64,000 nucleotides of DNA from Roseivirga sp. (GCA_029262895.1 JAJCYM010000046.1:34593-98592); one strand, 5' to 3'; shown: positions 44,257 through 52,567, numbered from the stretch's first letter. The notes: generated from the sequence alone by a model not told the origin. Made by a program: numbers and translations.

Positions 44257-44293
44257 AAGAGTCCTTATAAACAGTTGATTTATAAGGACTCTT
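44257..44293. repeat. perfect 15-bp inverted repeat
   Basis: AAGAGTCCTTATAAA (44257-44271) / TTTATAAGGACTCTT (44279-44293) with a 7-nt loop. No T-tract follows on either strand, so it is not a typical terminator. It lies 21 bp after the end of R3, at the proposed outer edge of the island. Confidence 0.7.
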
Positions 44294-44448
44294 GACAGAC
44301 CAAAATCCTAGGCTTTTTTTGTTCTAAGCCTCCAAAATTTCGAAAACGCCTGTTGAGGTCTTCAAAAATTGATATCCCAGGTATCCTTGCATGACTTTAA
44401 GACAGTAGATTCAAATTAACAGTGGTGATAGCTTATTTATAAAACTGA

Positions 44449-45252
44449 CTACTTATTTTTTCCGAGTAAAAATGTTTCAAAATTAGCCCTGTAGTTGCGG
44501 CTTCCTTTGAGTTCAGTCCCGTTAATCAATACCGCAGTAAAATCACCGCTAAACCCTGAGTTCATTTTTTCAATAGCGTTGATATTAATAATAAATGACC
44601 TGTGTATTCGCACAAAAAACGAAGGCTCACCTAATTGTTCCAAGGCCTTTAAACTATTATTCACAACATATACTTGTCCATTAGCCAGATGAATTTTTAC
44701 ATACGCATCGTAAGCCTCAAAATACAAGACATCGAAGAGGTTAAAAAAATGAACAGTCCCATTAGAACGGACAGCCACTCGACTCGATTTTTGAAAGCTT
44801 GTAATACCACTGCCTATAATCGAATTGTGCCCTTTCTCTCTTATTGACTCCAACAGTTCCTTTACCCGAGCACCACCAGACTGCTCAAAATATCGACTTT
44901 TAGCAAGTGAAATAGACTCTTGTAAGCGCTCATCTGTATAAGGTTTTAATAGATAGTCCAATGCATGGCAGTTGAACGCTTTAATAGCATACTCATCAAA
45001 TGCCGTAATGAAAATGACTAATGGCATTTTATCAGGGTCAATATTCAATAACACCTCAAATCCATCGATTTCAGGCATTTGAATATCCAGTAGAAGTAGG
45101 TCTACTTCATCATTTTGAATGTGCTCAATCGCCTCTAGGCCATTAGCGCAAACACTCACAATATCTAATTCAGCATCAGATTTTAGAGAATATTCGAGAC
45201 CATTTCTCGCCTCAATCTCATCATCTACAATAACTGTTCTAAGTCTCCTCAT
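44449..45252 (-). CDS. LytTR-type response regulator
   Basis: 267 residues. Receiver domain (~4-120) with Asp56 (LLLLDIQMPEIDGFEVL), acidic pocket VIVDDE and the Lys in YLLKPYTDERL. C-terminal LytTR DNA-binding domain (~165-262) with VLYFEAYDAYVKIHL and FVRIHRSFIININAIEKM. It overlaps the histidine kinase gene by 14 bp, its evident partner. Confidence 0.94.
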   Translation of the reverse strand: MRRLRTVIVDDEIEARNGLEYSLKSDAELDIVSVCANGLEAIEHIQNDEVDLLLLDIQMPEIDGFEVLLNIDPDKMPLVIFITAFDEYAIKAFNCHALDYLLKPYTDERLQESISLAKSRYFEQSGGARVKELLESIREKGHNSIIGSGITSFQKSSRVAVRSNGTVHFFNLFDVLYFEAYDAYVKIHLANGQVYVVNNSLKALEQLGEPSFFVRIHRSFIININAIEKMNSGFSGDFTAVLINGTELKGSRNYRANFETFLLGKNK

Positions 45253-46291
45253 AAATCAAGGGGATTTCTAATCTCAGTGATACATCTTCCAGGTCCTGGT
45301 TCATTTCCAGCTTAGCCTTGGCCCCATATATCTTAACCAATCGCTCACGCACATTTACCAGCCCTATTCCACCTTCATTAGATTGGGAATTTTGGTTTGC
45401 AAGTGGCAAACTATTACAAATTTCGATAACAAGGCTACTTTCTTCAATTGCCGTGTTGACCCTTATATACCCTTTTCCCAGGAATTTGGATATCCCATGC
45501 TTAACCGCATTTTCGACCAAAGGTTGAAGGATAAGACTAGGAAGCATTCGCTTTTTGCTGCCTTCGGAAATATTAAACTCAACTGTCAGCCTATCTTGAA
45601 ATCGGATCGTTTCTATTTCCAGATATTGCTTAACCAAGCTTAGCTCCTGTTCCAATGATATCATTTGTTTTTTTTCATTGAGCACATTGCGTAATAAAGA
45701 ACTCAGACCATGCAATGCCGCGATTGCCTGATCATTCTTGTGACGCCTCACCAATACAGTTATTGTATTGAGCGTATTGAACAAAAAATGTGGTTCTAAT
45801 TGAGCTCTTAAGGTTCTTAATTGAGCATTAGAAAGCTCCGCTTCCAATTCTGCGGCTAGTTTGGATTTATTGATATAACGTCTGTAGAAATCAAAAATCA
45901 GTAAGTAGCCAATAAAAACCCAGACGATAATAATGCTTTCAATAAAATATAGAGGCCGACTTCCAGTGATAAAGGTCAACCAGCCACCCTCCACTTGAGG
46001 GTCTGTGTACCATTGAAATGACAAGGCCCCGATGGTTCTGATTAAGCCTATACCGAGGCCCCAGAGTGCTAGGATTATTAAACCATTCTTTATTTTAAGA
46101 TCGAAGACTTTCTCGGAGATCCTGATCATGGGAAATGTGAAAATCAGCCACAATACTATCCCAGGGATATAGAAGTATAAAATCAGGTTTTCATCCTTCT
46201 CCCAAATAGACTTCTTGAAGAGATCCAGTACTATAAAAAGTATCCAGAAGGCAAAAGCTAGTCTTATTTTTGATCTCACTTGGTCCGTCAA
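45239..46291 (-). CDS. LytS/YehU-family sensor histidine kinase
   Basis: 350 residues. Four membrane segments in the first ~135 residues. The His_kinase domain has the phospho-acceptor LRAQLEPHFLFNTLNTI, and the ATPase has ENAVKHGI (N-box) and GGIGLVNVRERL. It autophosphorylates and passes phosphate to the downstream LytTR regulator. Its start overlaps the DUF2911 gene by 4 bp, so all three form one operon. Confidence 0.93.
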   Translation of the reverse strand: MTDQVRSKIRLAFAFWILFIVLDLFKKSIWEKDENLILYFYIPGIVLWLIFTFPMIRISEKVFDLKIKNGLIILALWGLGIGLIRTIGALSFQWYTDPQVEGGWLTFITGSRPLYFIESIIIVWVFIGYLLIFDFYRRYINKSKLAAELEAELSNAQLRTLRAQLEPHFLFNTLNTITVLVRRHKNDQAIAALHGLSSLLRNVLNEKKQMISLEQELSLVKQYLEIETIRFQDRLTVEFNISEGSKKRMLPSLILQPLVENAVKHGISKFLGKGYIRVNTAIEESSLVIEICNSLPLANQNSQSNEGGIGLVNVRERLVKIYGAKAKLEMNQDLEDVSLRLEIPLIYEET

Positions 46292-47421
46292 TTATACTCT
46301 TTTTCCAAAAGTGCAATTCGTTGATTCATGCTTCGTTTCAAACCCTCCACTCCGGTATTGTCCCGAGCCATTCCATAATACTTGATTGCCAATTTAATAT
46401 CATCTTTGGAGCGATTTGGTTGAGATTCATAAAACTGACCGATCGCAAACATCGGAAAGGCCGCATCTGGATCAATTTCTCTTGCCTTCTCAAGGGCAGC
46501 CAATCCTCCCTTGCGGTTTACATTGAGTTTTGGCCCCATCAGCTCAAATCCATAATTTACTAAATCACCTGCCTTCGCGTTGTCGAATGCTTCTTTTTTT
46601 AAATTATCTGCCTCTATTACTTGCCCTAATTTTCTCTGAATACCAGACTCCGTCATTAAGTGAGTGAAAGATCGGTCATTCCTTCTTGCTCTTTGGCTCC
46701 AGGTCAATGCTTCATCCAAATTAACTTCATGCAACAGGCAAAACTGGGCAGCTTGGTTATAGGCTACTATATTACGCATTGATTGTCCCTTAAGTTCTTT
46801 CCTTAAAGTTTCCACTACTGTTGAACTCACATCAACTTCAATGGGAATTTGAATTTTGGTAGTACCCCAAACCAATGTCAAATTCACGCTATCATATCTC
46901 GGAGTTTCAAAAGAATAATTAAGCCAATTTTCGGCTTGAGGCACCTCAGAAGATCGAACTTCCGTGCGTAGCAGATCATTGTTTTGATCATAAAAGAAGG
47001 CTCCCCAATCAGAATTCGATTTGGATAAAATTATGGTCCAATATTCCTCCTGAGGAATCATGAATACTCCATAGACCCCAGCCGGCACTAATTTTCCATT
47101 TAGTTTGACTGAATGAGAGAAGGATATTGTGGTATTTTCATTGGCACCTGCCCGCCAAACCTGACCATAAGGAGATAGAGAACTGGCTCCCGAGAACTGG
47201 TCACGTCCATATATTCCAGGCCGATGATATTTAAGTCTTATCTCCGTAACCCCTATCGTTTGACTGACTGAGGCTGCTTGACTAATTCTAGGTAAGGTCA
47301 GACTTGAATTAGATGGTGCAACTAGGTTAGCTGGAACATTTGGAAGCTCATCTTTCTCTTGTCCGGTTGAGTTAAAATAGATGAGAAACAGGAAGAGTGG
47401 CAGTAGAATTTTTTTCATCAC
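46288..47421 (-). CDS. secreted DUF2911 protein with C-terminal TPR-like region
   Basis: 377 residues with a signal peptide (~1-20, FNSTGQ). The DUF2911 domain (~40-200) shows PRISQAASVSQTIGVTEIRL, YGQVWRAGANENT and GVYGVFMIPQEEYWTIILSK. The C-terminal ~150 residues are helical with tetratricopeptide character (AAFPMFAIGQFYESQPN, AIKYYGMARDN). Function unknown. It leads the LytS-LytTR operon, so it may be a periplasmic partner of the sensor. Confidence 0.85.
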   Translation of the reverse strand: MMKKILLPLFLFLIYFNSTGQEKDELPNVPANLVAPSNSSLTLPRISQAASVSQTIGVTEIRLKYHRPGIYGRDQFSGASSLSPYGQVWRAGANENTTISFSHSVKLNGKLVPAGVYGVFMIPQEEYWTIILSKSNSDWGAFFYDQNNDLLRTEVRSSEVPQAENWLNYSFETPRYDSVNLTLVWGTTKIQIPIEVDVSSTVVETLRKELKGQSMRNIVAYNQAAQFCLLHEVNLDEALTWSQRARRNDRSFTHLMTESGIQRKLGQVIEADNLKKEAFDNAKAGDLVNYGFELMGPKLNVNRKGGLAALEKAREIDPDAAFPMFAIGQFYESQPNRSKDDIKLAIKYYGMARDNTGVEGLKRSMNQRIALLEKEYN

Positions 47422-47748
47422 TTAGTTTTTTTCCATTTCACGACCTACACACCCTCATGTTCTAAATATTGCGTAACCCGTTTTTAAATGTCATTGAAAT
47501 GTTTCTCCACGATCTCAAATGGCTAACCTTCAACAAGAGATGAGCAGGACATGAACCCATAGAAGCAATTAAAAAACATTGATGAATTCATAAAAACCAT
47601 CCATAGTCCCGAAGGGTCGATCTAGGTCTCGAACACAAAGTATTGCGCAGTACTACAACTACTTAGTCAACAGAATCAAAAATCGCTTAACACTATTCCA
47701 TTAATTAAATGCTTCGATTTTGGCCCGAACATCAATTTAGTTTGAGGC
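47422..47748. other. intergenic region, nothing recognised
   Basis: 327 bp between the divergent DUF2911 operon and the next plus-strand gene. I see no gene, repeat or clear operator; both promoters must lie here. Confidence 0.5.
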
Positions 47749-48306
47749 ATGAGGTATTTACTATTTACATTTTGTTTTGGGTTGATTTCATTCATGTGTT
47801 CGGCCCAAAGTACTGAGGATTTGTTTTTTCTTATCGGCAAATGGGACTTAGAGCACACCTATTTTCCCGGAACACCTGAAGCTAAGACATATAAAGGAAG
47901 CCTAACTTGTCACAAAGCCATGGATGGACAATACATCAGGTGCGAATACCTGATTGGGAGAATGAATACAAGTGAAGGCAGGACCATAACTTACTTCAAC
48001 TATAATTCAATCTATAAAACATATGAGGCGCTTTCGCTTAGCTCGACATGGCCCATAAAGGTCACATCCCGAGGCTCAATGAAAGAAGTCTCAGAAAAAA
48101 AAGTAATGAACCTGTCTTCTGAGTTTCTTATCGCCAATAATGTTACTGAGTATGTTAGGAGTGAAGTGACTTTTGATTCAGCAAAAATGACGATGATAAA
48201 AAGTACCCACATCAAAACTTCGGAAAAGCCTCAGTGGTGGCAGCATATGCAGGAATCGGCTGTTAGAAGCGATACAATCATCATAAAACAGAACAAATAC
48301 CCTTAG
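47749..48306 (+). CDS. secreted DUF1579-like protein
   Basis: 185 residues, signal peptide 1-19 (MCSAQ). The mature part begins DLFFLIGKWDLEHTYFPGTPEAKTYKG, in the manner of DUF1579 and lipocalin-like single-barrel proteins, with DGQYIRCEYLIGRM. Role unknown. Its stop is 16 bp before the SRPBCC relic. Confidence 0.72.
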   Translation: MRYLLFTFCFGLISFMCSAQSTEDLFFLIGKWDLEHTYFPGTPEAKTYKGSLTCHKAMDGQYIRCEYLIGRMNTSEGRTITYFNYNSIYKTYEALSLSSTWPIKVTSRGSMKEVSEKKVMNLSSEFLIANNVTEYVRSEVTFDSAKMTMIKSTHIKTSEKPQWWQHMQESAVRSDTIIIKQNKYP

Positions 48307-48322
48307 AGTCGAGATAAGACCA

Positions 48323-48544
48323 TTGGAAAATGGCATTTTAAATCAATTGGAAGAACCCAGGTTCACCATCGTAATCACCTTGTCCAGCAAAGGCAGTCAA
48401 ACAAAGGTAGAGTGGCAAACTATATTTAATTCTGTGCGAACCATGGAAGAAGCTGTTCGAGCAGTCAAAGCAGATGAAGCACTCAAGCAAAATATGCATA
48501 AGCTTGCCATTCACCTCGAGTCTCATAAAAAAGGAGTACCCTAA
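48323..48544 (+). pseudogene. SRPBCC/AHSA1-domain relic (C-terminal part only)
   Basis: A 73-codon open stretch (TTG start, LENGILNQLEEPRFTIVITL...). It matches the last part of the Hsp90 activator homologue (START-like) domain: strand-strand-long C-terminal helix, with VEWQTIFNS and NMHKLAIHLESHKKG. About half of the usual domain is absent upstream, where another gene's stop stands 16 bp away. Such SRPBCC genes often accompany the VOC and helix-turn-helix genes seen next. Confidence 0.6.
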
Positions 48545-48568
48545 TTAAAGAACTTGTATATTCAGCGG

Positions 48569-48970
48569 ATGCCTAAATCGAAAACCTACTTCGAACAGCA
48601 AGTGGATAAAATTTCCAAAGAGGTCTTTCAGCCTAAGTATTATTATATACAGGCAAGACAGTCGAAGGCATTCATGGAGGAGAACCTATCGGAGAAGATC
48701 GAACTGAACCGGATTGCTGCTGCAGCCTTTATGTCGCGTTTTCATTATATCCGGATTTTTAAACAAGTATATGGAGTTACTCCCAGGGAATACTTAAAGG
48801 GTCTTCGAATCAATAAGGCCAAAGAACTTCTCAAACAAGGGTTGTCGGTCACCCAAGTCTGCTTTGATGTTGGTTATGAAAGCCTGCCTACCTTCTCCAA
48901 TGCCTTCAAGAAAGGAACGGGCCATTCGCCAAGCGCCTATCAGGAATTAAACAAAAGCAATCAAGAATAA
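48569..48970 (+). CDS. AraC-family regulator, DNA-binding domain only
   Basis: 133 residues from ATG 48569 (a TTG at 48554 is in frame). It consists of a short N-terminal segment and a double-HTH AraC domain (~35-125): LNRIAAAAFMSRFHYIRIFKQVYGVTPREYL and SVTQVCFDVGYESLPTFSNAFKKGTGHSP. No sensing domain. Lies 53 bp before a VOC gene that it may control. Confidence 0.88.
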   Translation: MPKSKTYFEQQVDKISKEVFQPKYYYIQARQSKAFMEENLSEKIELNRIAAAAFMSRFHYIRIFKQVYGVTPREYLKGLRINKAKELLKQGLSVTQVCFDVGYESLPTFSNAFKKGTGHSPSAYQELNKSNQE

Positions 48971-49023
48971 GTAAGGTGACGAATAAACAGAGAGGTTTGG
49001 TCTAAACAAAAACTTTTAGAAAA

Positions 49024-49413
49024 ATGATAAGGATTAGCGTAACCAGTGTGATGGTGGATGATCAAGACAAAGCATTGCAATTTTACACCGAAAAATTGGG
49101 TTTCATCGAAAAAACCAACATACCCATGGGAGAGCACAAGTGGCTCACGGTTGTTTCTCCCAAAGAACAAAATGGCGTGGAGCTCCTGCTCGAACCGCTG
49201 GGTTTCGAACCGGCAAAGGTGTTTCAAAAGGCATGTAAAGATGCAGGTATGCCCTATACCATGTTTGAAGTAGAGGATGTTGAAAAAGAGTACGATCGCC
49301 TTAAGGGACTTGGTGTAGAATTTTCTGTTGAGCCCAAAGAAGCCGGAACGGTGATGTTTGCAGTATTAGACGATACCTGCGGCAACAATATCCAACTCGT
49401 GCAAACATTGTAG
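49024..49413 (+). CDS. VOC family (glyoxalase/bleomycin-resistance fold) protein
   Basis: 129 residues forming one VOC unit pair: SVMVDDQDKALQFYTEKLGF and VFAVLDDTCGNNIQL-type end (MFAVLDDTCGNNIQLVQTL). Metal ligands are not clear, the usual first His being absent, so enzymatic activity is uncertain. Context with AraC and an SRPBCC relic is that of small-molecule detoxification clusters. Confidence 0.85.
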   Translation: MIRISVTSVMVDDQDKALQFYTEKLGFIEKTNIPMGEHKWLTVVSPKEQNGVELLLEPLGFEPAKVFQKACKDAGMPYTMFEVEDVEKEYDRLKGLGVEFSVEPKEAGTVMFAVLDDTCGNNIQLVQTL

Positions 49414-49429
49414 ACTGATAGATCGTTTA

Positions 49430-49454
49430 TGTCTATATTTGCTAAATATAGACA
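49430..49454. promoter_or_regulatory. operator palindrome of the parDE operon
   Basis: Perfect 11-bp arms TGTCTATATTT (49430-49440) and AAATATAGACA (49444-49454) around GCT. It stands 34 bp before the antitoxin start, the normal place for ParD-ParE autoregulation. Confidence 0.82.
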
Positions 49455-49488
49455 TATTTGTTATATTAATTATTTAAGGAAGAAAGCT

Positions 49489-49722
49489 ATGAATGTCAGT
49501 TTGACCAATAAACAAGAGAATTATATAGCATCCCAAATTGAGGCGGGGGACTACCAAAATGCGAGTGAGCTTGTGCGTGATGCCCTGCGCCTTCATCAGG
49601 TTTACCGCGACAAGGTGCTCAATGAGCTTCGCATGGAGATTGAGAAAGGCTGGGAAGCGCCAGCCAGTGGCCGAAGTGTTCAGGATATTGTCAAAGCCAA
49701 AACGGAAGAAAGAAAGCATTAA
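49489..49722 (+). CDS. parD: ParD-type antitoxin
   Basis: 77 residues from ATG 49489, preceded by AGGAAGAAA. The open frame reaches back to an ATG at 49429, but that lies in the operator palindrome. N-terminal ribbon-helix-helix (MNVSLTNKQENYIASQIEAGDYQNASELVRDALR, split here only for reading) binds DNA; the C-terminal tail should wrap the toxin. Stop TAA and toxin ATG share one base (TAATG). Confidence 0.92.
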   Translation: MNVSLTNKQENYIASQIEAGDYQNASELVRDALRLHQVYRDKVLNELRMEIEKGWEAPASGRSVQDIVKAKTEERKH

Positions 49723-50024
49723 TGACCGTTGATTGCTATAAGCTCTCTAAGCCTGCCGATCAGGACTTAGAGGATATCCTCGATTATACGGAAGCAGAGT
49801 TCGGCATAGATCAGGCCATAAGCTACTTGAATGACCTCGAAATTGTTTTTAACCAATTGGTCGTAAATCCTGAGTTGGGTAGAGAGCGTAACGAAATCAA
49901 ATCAGGGCTTCGCAGTATGCCCAAAACTTCACATGTTATTTTTTACAGGATTAGGCCTGATCATATCAGGATTATCCGCGTGCTTCATGGGAGTAAGGAC
50001 TTGATCAAGTTTTTAGATAAATAA
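49722..50024 (+). CDS. parE: ParE/RelE-family toxin
   Basis: 100 residues. Features of the ParE group: YKLSKPADQDLEDILDYTEAEFG at the N-terminus, NPELGRERNEIKSGLRSM, then HVIFYRIRPDHIRIIRVLHG at the end. ParE inhibits gyrase, whereas RelE cleaves mRNA; the sequence is closer to ParE. Coupled to the ParD gene. The system is complete and looks functional. Confidence 0.92.
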   Translation: MTVDCYKLSKPADQDLEDILDYTEAEFGIDQAISYLNDLEIVFNQLVVNPELGRERNEIKSGLRSMPKTSHVIFYRIRPDHIRIIRVLHGSKDLIKFLDK

Positions 50025-50102
50025 AGTGATTGGCAGAGGAGTTATAGAGGATTGCCCAAAAAGTTAGACCCCAGCGACATAGATTTAGAAAGTCGTTAGG
50101 AC

Positions 50103-50166
50103 TTTGTTGGCGTTTTTTTACCAACAAACCAAAGGTTGGTTATTGCAGAGCTTTTTGGCAACTTCC
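50103..50166 (+). repeat. direct repeat A of a lipoprotein cassette
   Basis: 64 nt, opening with a perfect hairpin TTTGTTGG/CCAACAAA (50103-50110, 50121-50128) and ending GAGCTTTTTGGCAACTTCC. About three-quarters identical by eye to repeat B at 50653-50714, same orientation. Confidence 0.65.
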
Positions 50167-50204
50167 TTTTATAAACAAGTTGACAGTTATTAAATGAAGA
50201 CAAA

Positions 50205-50645
50205 GTGAAACTCAAATCAACAACTTTAATCATCTTGATTTTAATCTTTCTAATTGGCTGTAAAACCTATTACATTCCTCTTGAGTCATTTAAAAATCAG
50301 TTATCTGAAATTGACTCAACCCAGTTGAAAATTGTCAAAACTCGTGGGCCTGCAGGAGATATTGCAGAATATCCAGCAAATCCCATTGACCAAATTCAAT
50401 GTGTGGATAATAAGGGGAATGAAACTGAGCTACAAAACAGCCCTTCAGTTGAAACTCGAATTACTACAGCAGATAGAAAAAGAACGATTTTTTATTTCGA
50501 CAGAATCTTTCTACAGAATGATACTTTGATTGGTTATCGCTCTCGATTTCTTGGACTTCCAAAAAGAATTCCTTTATCCGAAATAGTCAAAGTTGAAATT
50601 CAAGACGGACATAAGGACTTTCACTACGTGGAAAAGAAAAAATAA
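50205..50645 (+). CDS. putative lipoprotein between direct repeats
   Basis: 146 residues from GTG 50205 (no in-frame ATG nearby). Signal with lipobox FLIGC (Cys19). Mature part is short, beta-rich, with PLSEIVKVEIQDG near the end, a pattern of small stress or envelope lipoproteins. No family name assigned. The gene is the sole content of a segment bounded by repeats A and B. Confidence 0.65.
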   Translation: MKLKSTTLIILILIFLIGCKTYYIPLESFKNQLSEIDSTQLKIVKTRGPAGDIAEYPANPIDQIQCVDNKGNETELQNSPSVETRITTADRKRTIFYFDRIFLQNDTLIGYRSRFLGLPKRIPLSEIVKVEIQDGHKDFHYVEKKK

Positions 50646-50652
50646 CGCTCCC

Positions 50653-50714
50653 TTTATTGGTGTTTTTCACGAACAAACCTAAGATTGATTATGGTCGAGC
50701 TTTTCCTAACTTCC
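50653..50714 (+). repeat. direct repeat B of a lipoprotein cassette
   Basis: 62 nt, starting 8 bp after the lipoprotein stop; shares with repeat A the segments GTTTTT, AACAAACC, GAGCTTTT and AACTTCC in order. The kptA relic begins 25 bp later. Confidence 0.65.
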
Positions 50715-50738
50715 AGATGATATAGGCCATTTGAAAAC

Positions 50739-50917
50739 ATGACCGAAAAGCAGTTAAAAAAACAAGTAAGTTTTTAAGTCTTGTCTTAAGACATAAGCCT
50801 GAAACGATCGGACTAACCTTGGATGAGAACGGTTGGGTCTCAGTGGATAATTTGTTAGAAAGTATCAACCAAAGTGGATTCCAGAAGAGTGAATCACAAG
50901 AACTTATGAGGGTTTAA
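50739..50917 (+). pseudogene. kptA: kptA (RNA 2'-phosphotransferase) relic, frameshifted and truncated
   Basis: Translation gives MTEKQLKK, then, after adding one base to the A-run at 50756-50762 (seven A, eight needed), TSKFLSLVLRHKPETIGLTL DENGWVSVDNLLESINQ. This is the N-terminal domain of KptA/Tpt1, including the conserved LSLVLRHKP. KptA removes a 2'-phosphate from RNA using NAD. Only ~58 of ~180 residues remain; the frame stops at 50915-50917, one base before the 3' end of mgtE on the other strand. Confidence 0.82.
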
Positions 50918-52270
50918 CTACAAACGTTCCAACATCCAACCTGCAAAAGTCAAGGTCAAAAAGAACCCAAGCATGTCCGTGACGGTGGTAAGGATTGGCC
51001 CCGAAGCCAAGGCAGGGTCTACTTTCAATCTTTTAAGGAAAAGCGGTATGGTTCCTCCTAATGATACGGCTACTATTGTATTGAGCATCAAGGCCACCCC
51101 TACAACCAAGCCCAAGTAGATATTACCCTGCCATAACCATGCAGCGGCACCAATTAGTGTACCCAAAACCACTCCATTGATCAGCCCCACAGAGACCTCC
51201 TGAACCCACACTCTAGCCATTTCAAATGGCCGGACAACGCCAAGTGAAAGCTCTCTCAAACTCACGGCTACAGCTTGGTTTCCTGAACAGCCGCTCATAT
51301 CCGATATAATTGGAAGAAACACGGCCAGTGCTATCACAGCCGCTAAAGTGTCCTGATAAACGGCTATCACGGAGGCTGCCGCAATGTTGAGTAAGATATT
51401 GACACTCAACCACGACAAGCGCCTTTTGGCCCGTAACCAAACCGGCATAGTTCTGAGCTCTTCACCACCCACAATTCCTTGTGTTTCCAAGTGTTCTGTA
51501 GTCACTTGTTCGTTTTGGGCCTCCCGAAGATCCTTTCTTAAAACCACTCCTTTAAGCTCCTGGAAGTCATTGATGACTGGCACGCCATAAAAGTCGTGGG
51601 TGTCAAAAAAACCAATCAACCCTTCCAACGGCATATGATCTTTAACCGTCAAAGCATCTTTGAGTACAATGGAGGACAGTTTTGTGTTAGGTTTAGAAAG
51701 CAAGAGGTTTCTCATATTGAGTACTCCTTCAAACAGATCGTTTTTGGTGACGTAGATATATTGAAGATTGTACTTCTTGTATTCTTCTGCGTTTTCCCCT
51801 AGGTTTTTTACGACATTACCTACCGTTTGAGAATCTTCAAAGGCTAAAAATTCTGTAATCATTAAACCTCCAGCGGTATTGGCGTCATATTCGATTAACT
51901 GCCTTACAACTTCCGCTTCTTCCGCTTCCAGCTCATCGATGATTGCCTTGGCATCGACCTCATCCATTTCTGAAAGAAAATCAGCCTTCTCATCACTGCG
52001 CATTTCATGAATAATGGCTGCGGCATCTTGAGCATTTACATCTTCTAGAATATGTAATGCCCGAAGCCAAGGAATATCTTCAATCAATTCCGCGGCATCT
52101 TCAGGCGTAAGAAGTGAAAGCAATTTAGATCGTTCATCACTATCCAAGTGACTAATGGCAGCAGCTACATCATTAGCCTCCAGTTCATCCAAATAATGCT
52201 TGATGCTGTCAGCGTTTTCCAGTTCAATCTGATCTTTGATATATTTCCAAGGATGTAATGTCTCACTCAT
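50918..52270 (-). CDS. mgtE: magnesium transporter MgtE
   Basis: 450 residues from ATG 52270 (MSETLHPWKYIK; a TTG 8 codons upstream is in frame). Domain order: helical N domain (~25-125, LLTPEDAAELIEDIP, MRSDEKADFLSEMD), CBS pair (~130-255, with FFDTHDFYGVPVINDF), then five membrane segments (~285-450) with SDMSGCSGNQAVAVSLRELSLG, the pore region. Cytosolic Mg closes the channel through the N and CBS domains. A terminator-like hairpin lies 31 bp upstream of the start. Confidence 0.96.
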   Translation of the reverse strand: MSETLHPWKYIKDQIELENADSIKHYLDELEANDVAAAISHLDSDERSKLLSLLTPEDAAELIEDIPWLRALHILEDVNAQDAAAIIHEMRSDEKADFLSEMDEVDAKAIIDELEAEEAEVVRQLIEYDANTAGGLMITEFLAFEDSQTVGNVVKNLGENAEEYKKYNLQYIYVTKNDLFEGVLNMRNLLLSKPNTKLSSIVLKDALTVKDHMPLEGLIGFFDTHDFYGVPVINDFQELKGVVLRKDLREAQNEQVTTEHLETQGIVGGEELRTMPVWLRAKRRLSWLSVNILLNIAAASVIAVYQDTLAAVIALAVFLPIISDMSGCSGNQAVAVSLRELSLGVVRPFEMARVWVQEVSVGLINGVVLGTLIGAAAWLWQGNIYLGLVVGVALMLNTIVAVSLGGTIPLFLKRLKVDPALASGPILTTVTDMLGFFLTLTFAGWMLERL

Positions 52271-52300
52271 GGTCTTTTGGTTTAATAAGTGCAAGTAAAA

Positions 52301-52318
52301 ACCTCCTATAAAGGAGGT
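52301..52318 (-). terminator. terminator-like hairpin between hipA and mgtE
   Basis: On the minus strand ACCTCCT-TTAT-AGGAGGT (7 bp) is followed by five T. It may end the hipBA transcript (hipA stops 250 bp upstream) or act as an attenuator in the mgtE leader, since it stands 31 bp before mgtE. Confidence 0.6.
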
Positions 52319-52567
52319 CTAATTCTTTGACCTTTGAAAAGATTCTCCAATGAAAAGAACCCTCTTTGGCTAATGGCTCAAATTCAGTATTGAATACTAA
52401 AATTTACCAGAAGGCGCTTCCAATTCAAGAGGTGTTATCGATTATCTGATCTTCGAGATTAATCACTTTCTAAGGTTCCGGTGGATTGGTTCAGTGATCT
52501 CCTGATAAACTCAGGAACAAATTCAATTGAACTTGCGATTCTCATTATGCCACAAAATATGAATCAG

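Larger units (their letters stand above)
43974..44448. other. intergenic region containing repeat R3 and a long hairpin
   Basis: 475 bp without a gene. R3 at 44018-44235, a perfect 15-bp inverted repeat at 44257-44293 and a weak AGGCTT/AAGCCT stem at 44310-44331; nothing else recognised. Confidence 0.6.

Noticed and set aside
44310..44331. Terminator of the LytTR gene
   Set aside because: Only a 6-bp stem with a long loop and weak T-run on the minus strand.
49429..49488. Upstream extension of the ParD antitoxin
   Set aside because: It lies across the operator palindrome and adds a sequence (MSIFAKYRHICYINYLRKKA) unlike ParD; ATG 49489 has a Shine-Dalgarno-like AGGAAG.
50103..50714. True integron attC sites
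   Set aside because: The repeats are cassette-like in position but the core GTTRRRY/RYYYAAC boxes are not convincing and no IntI is seen; kept only as an open idea.
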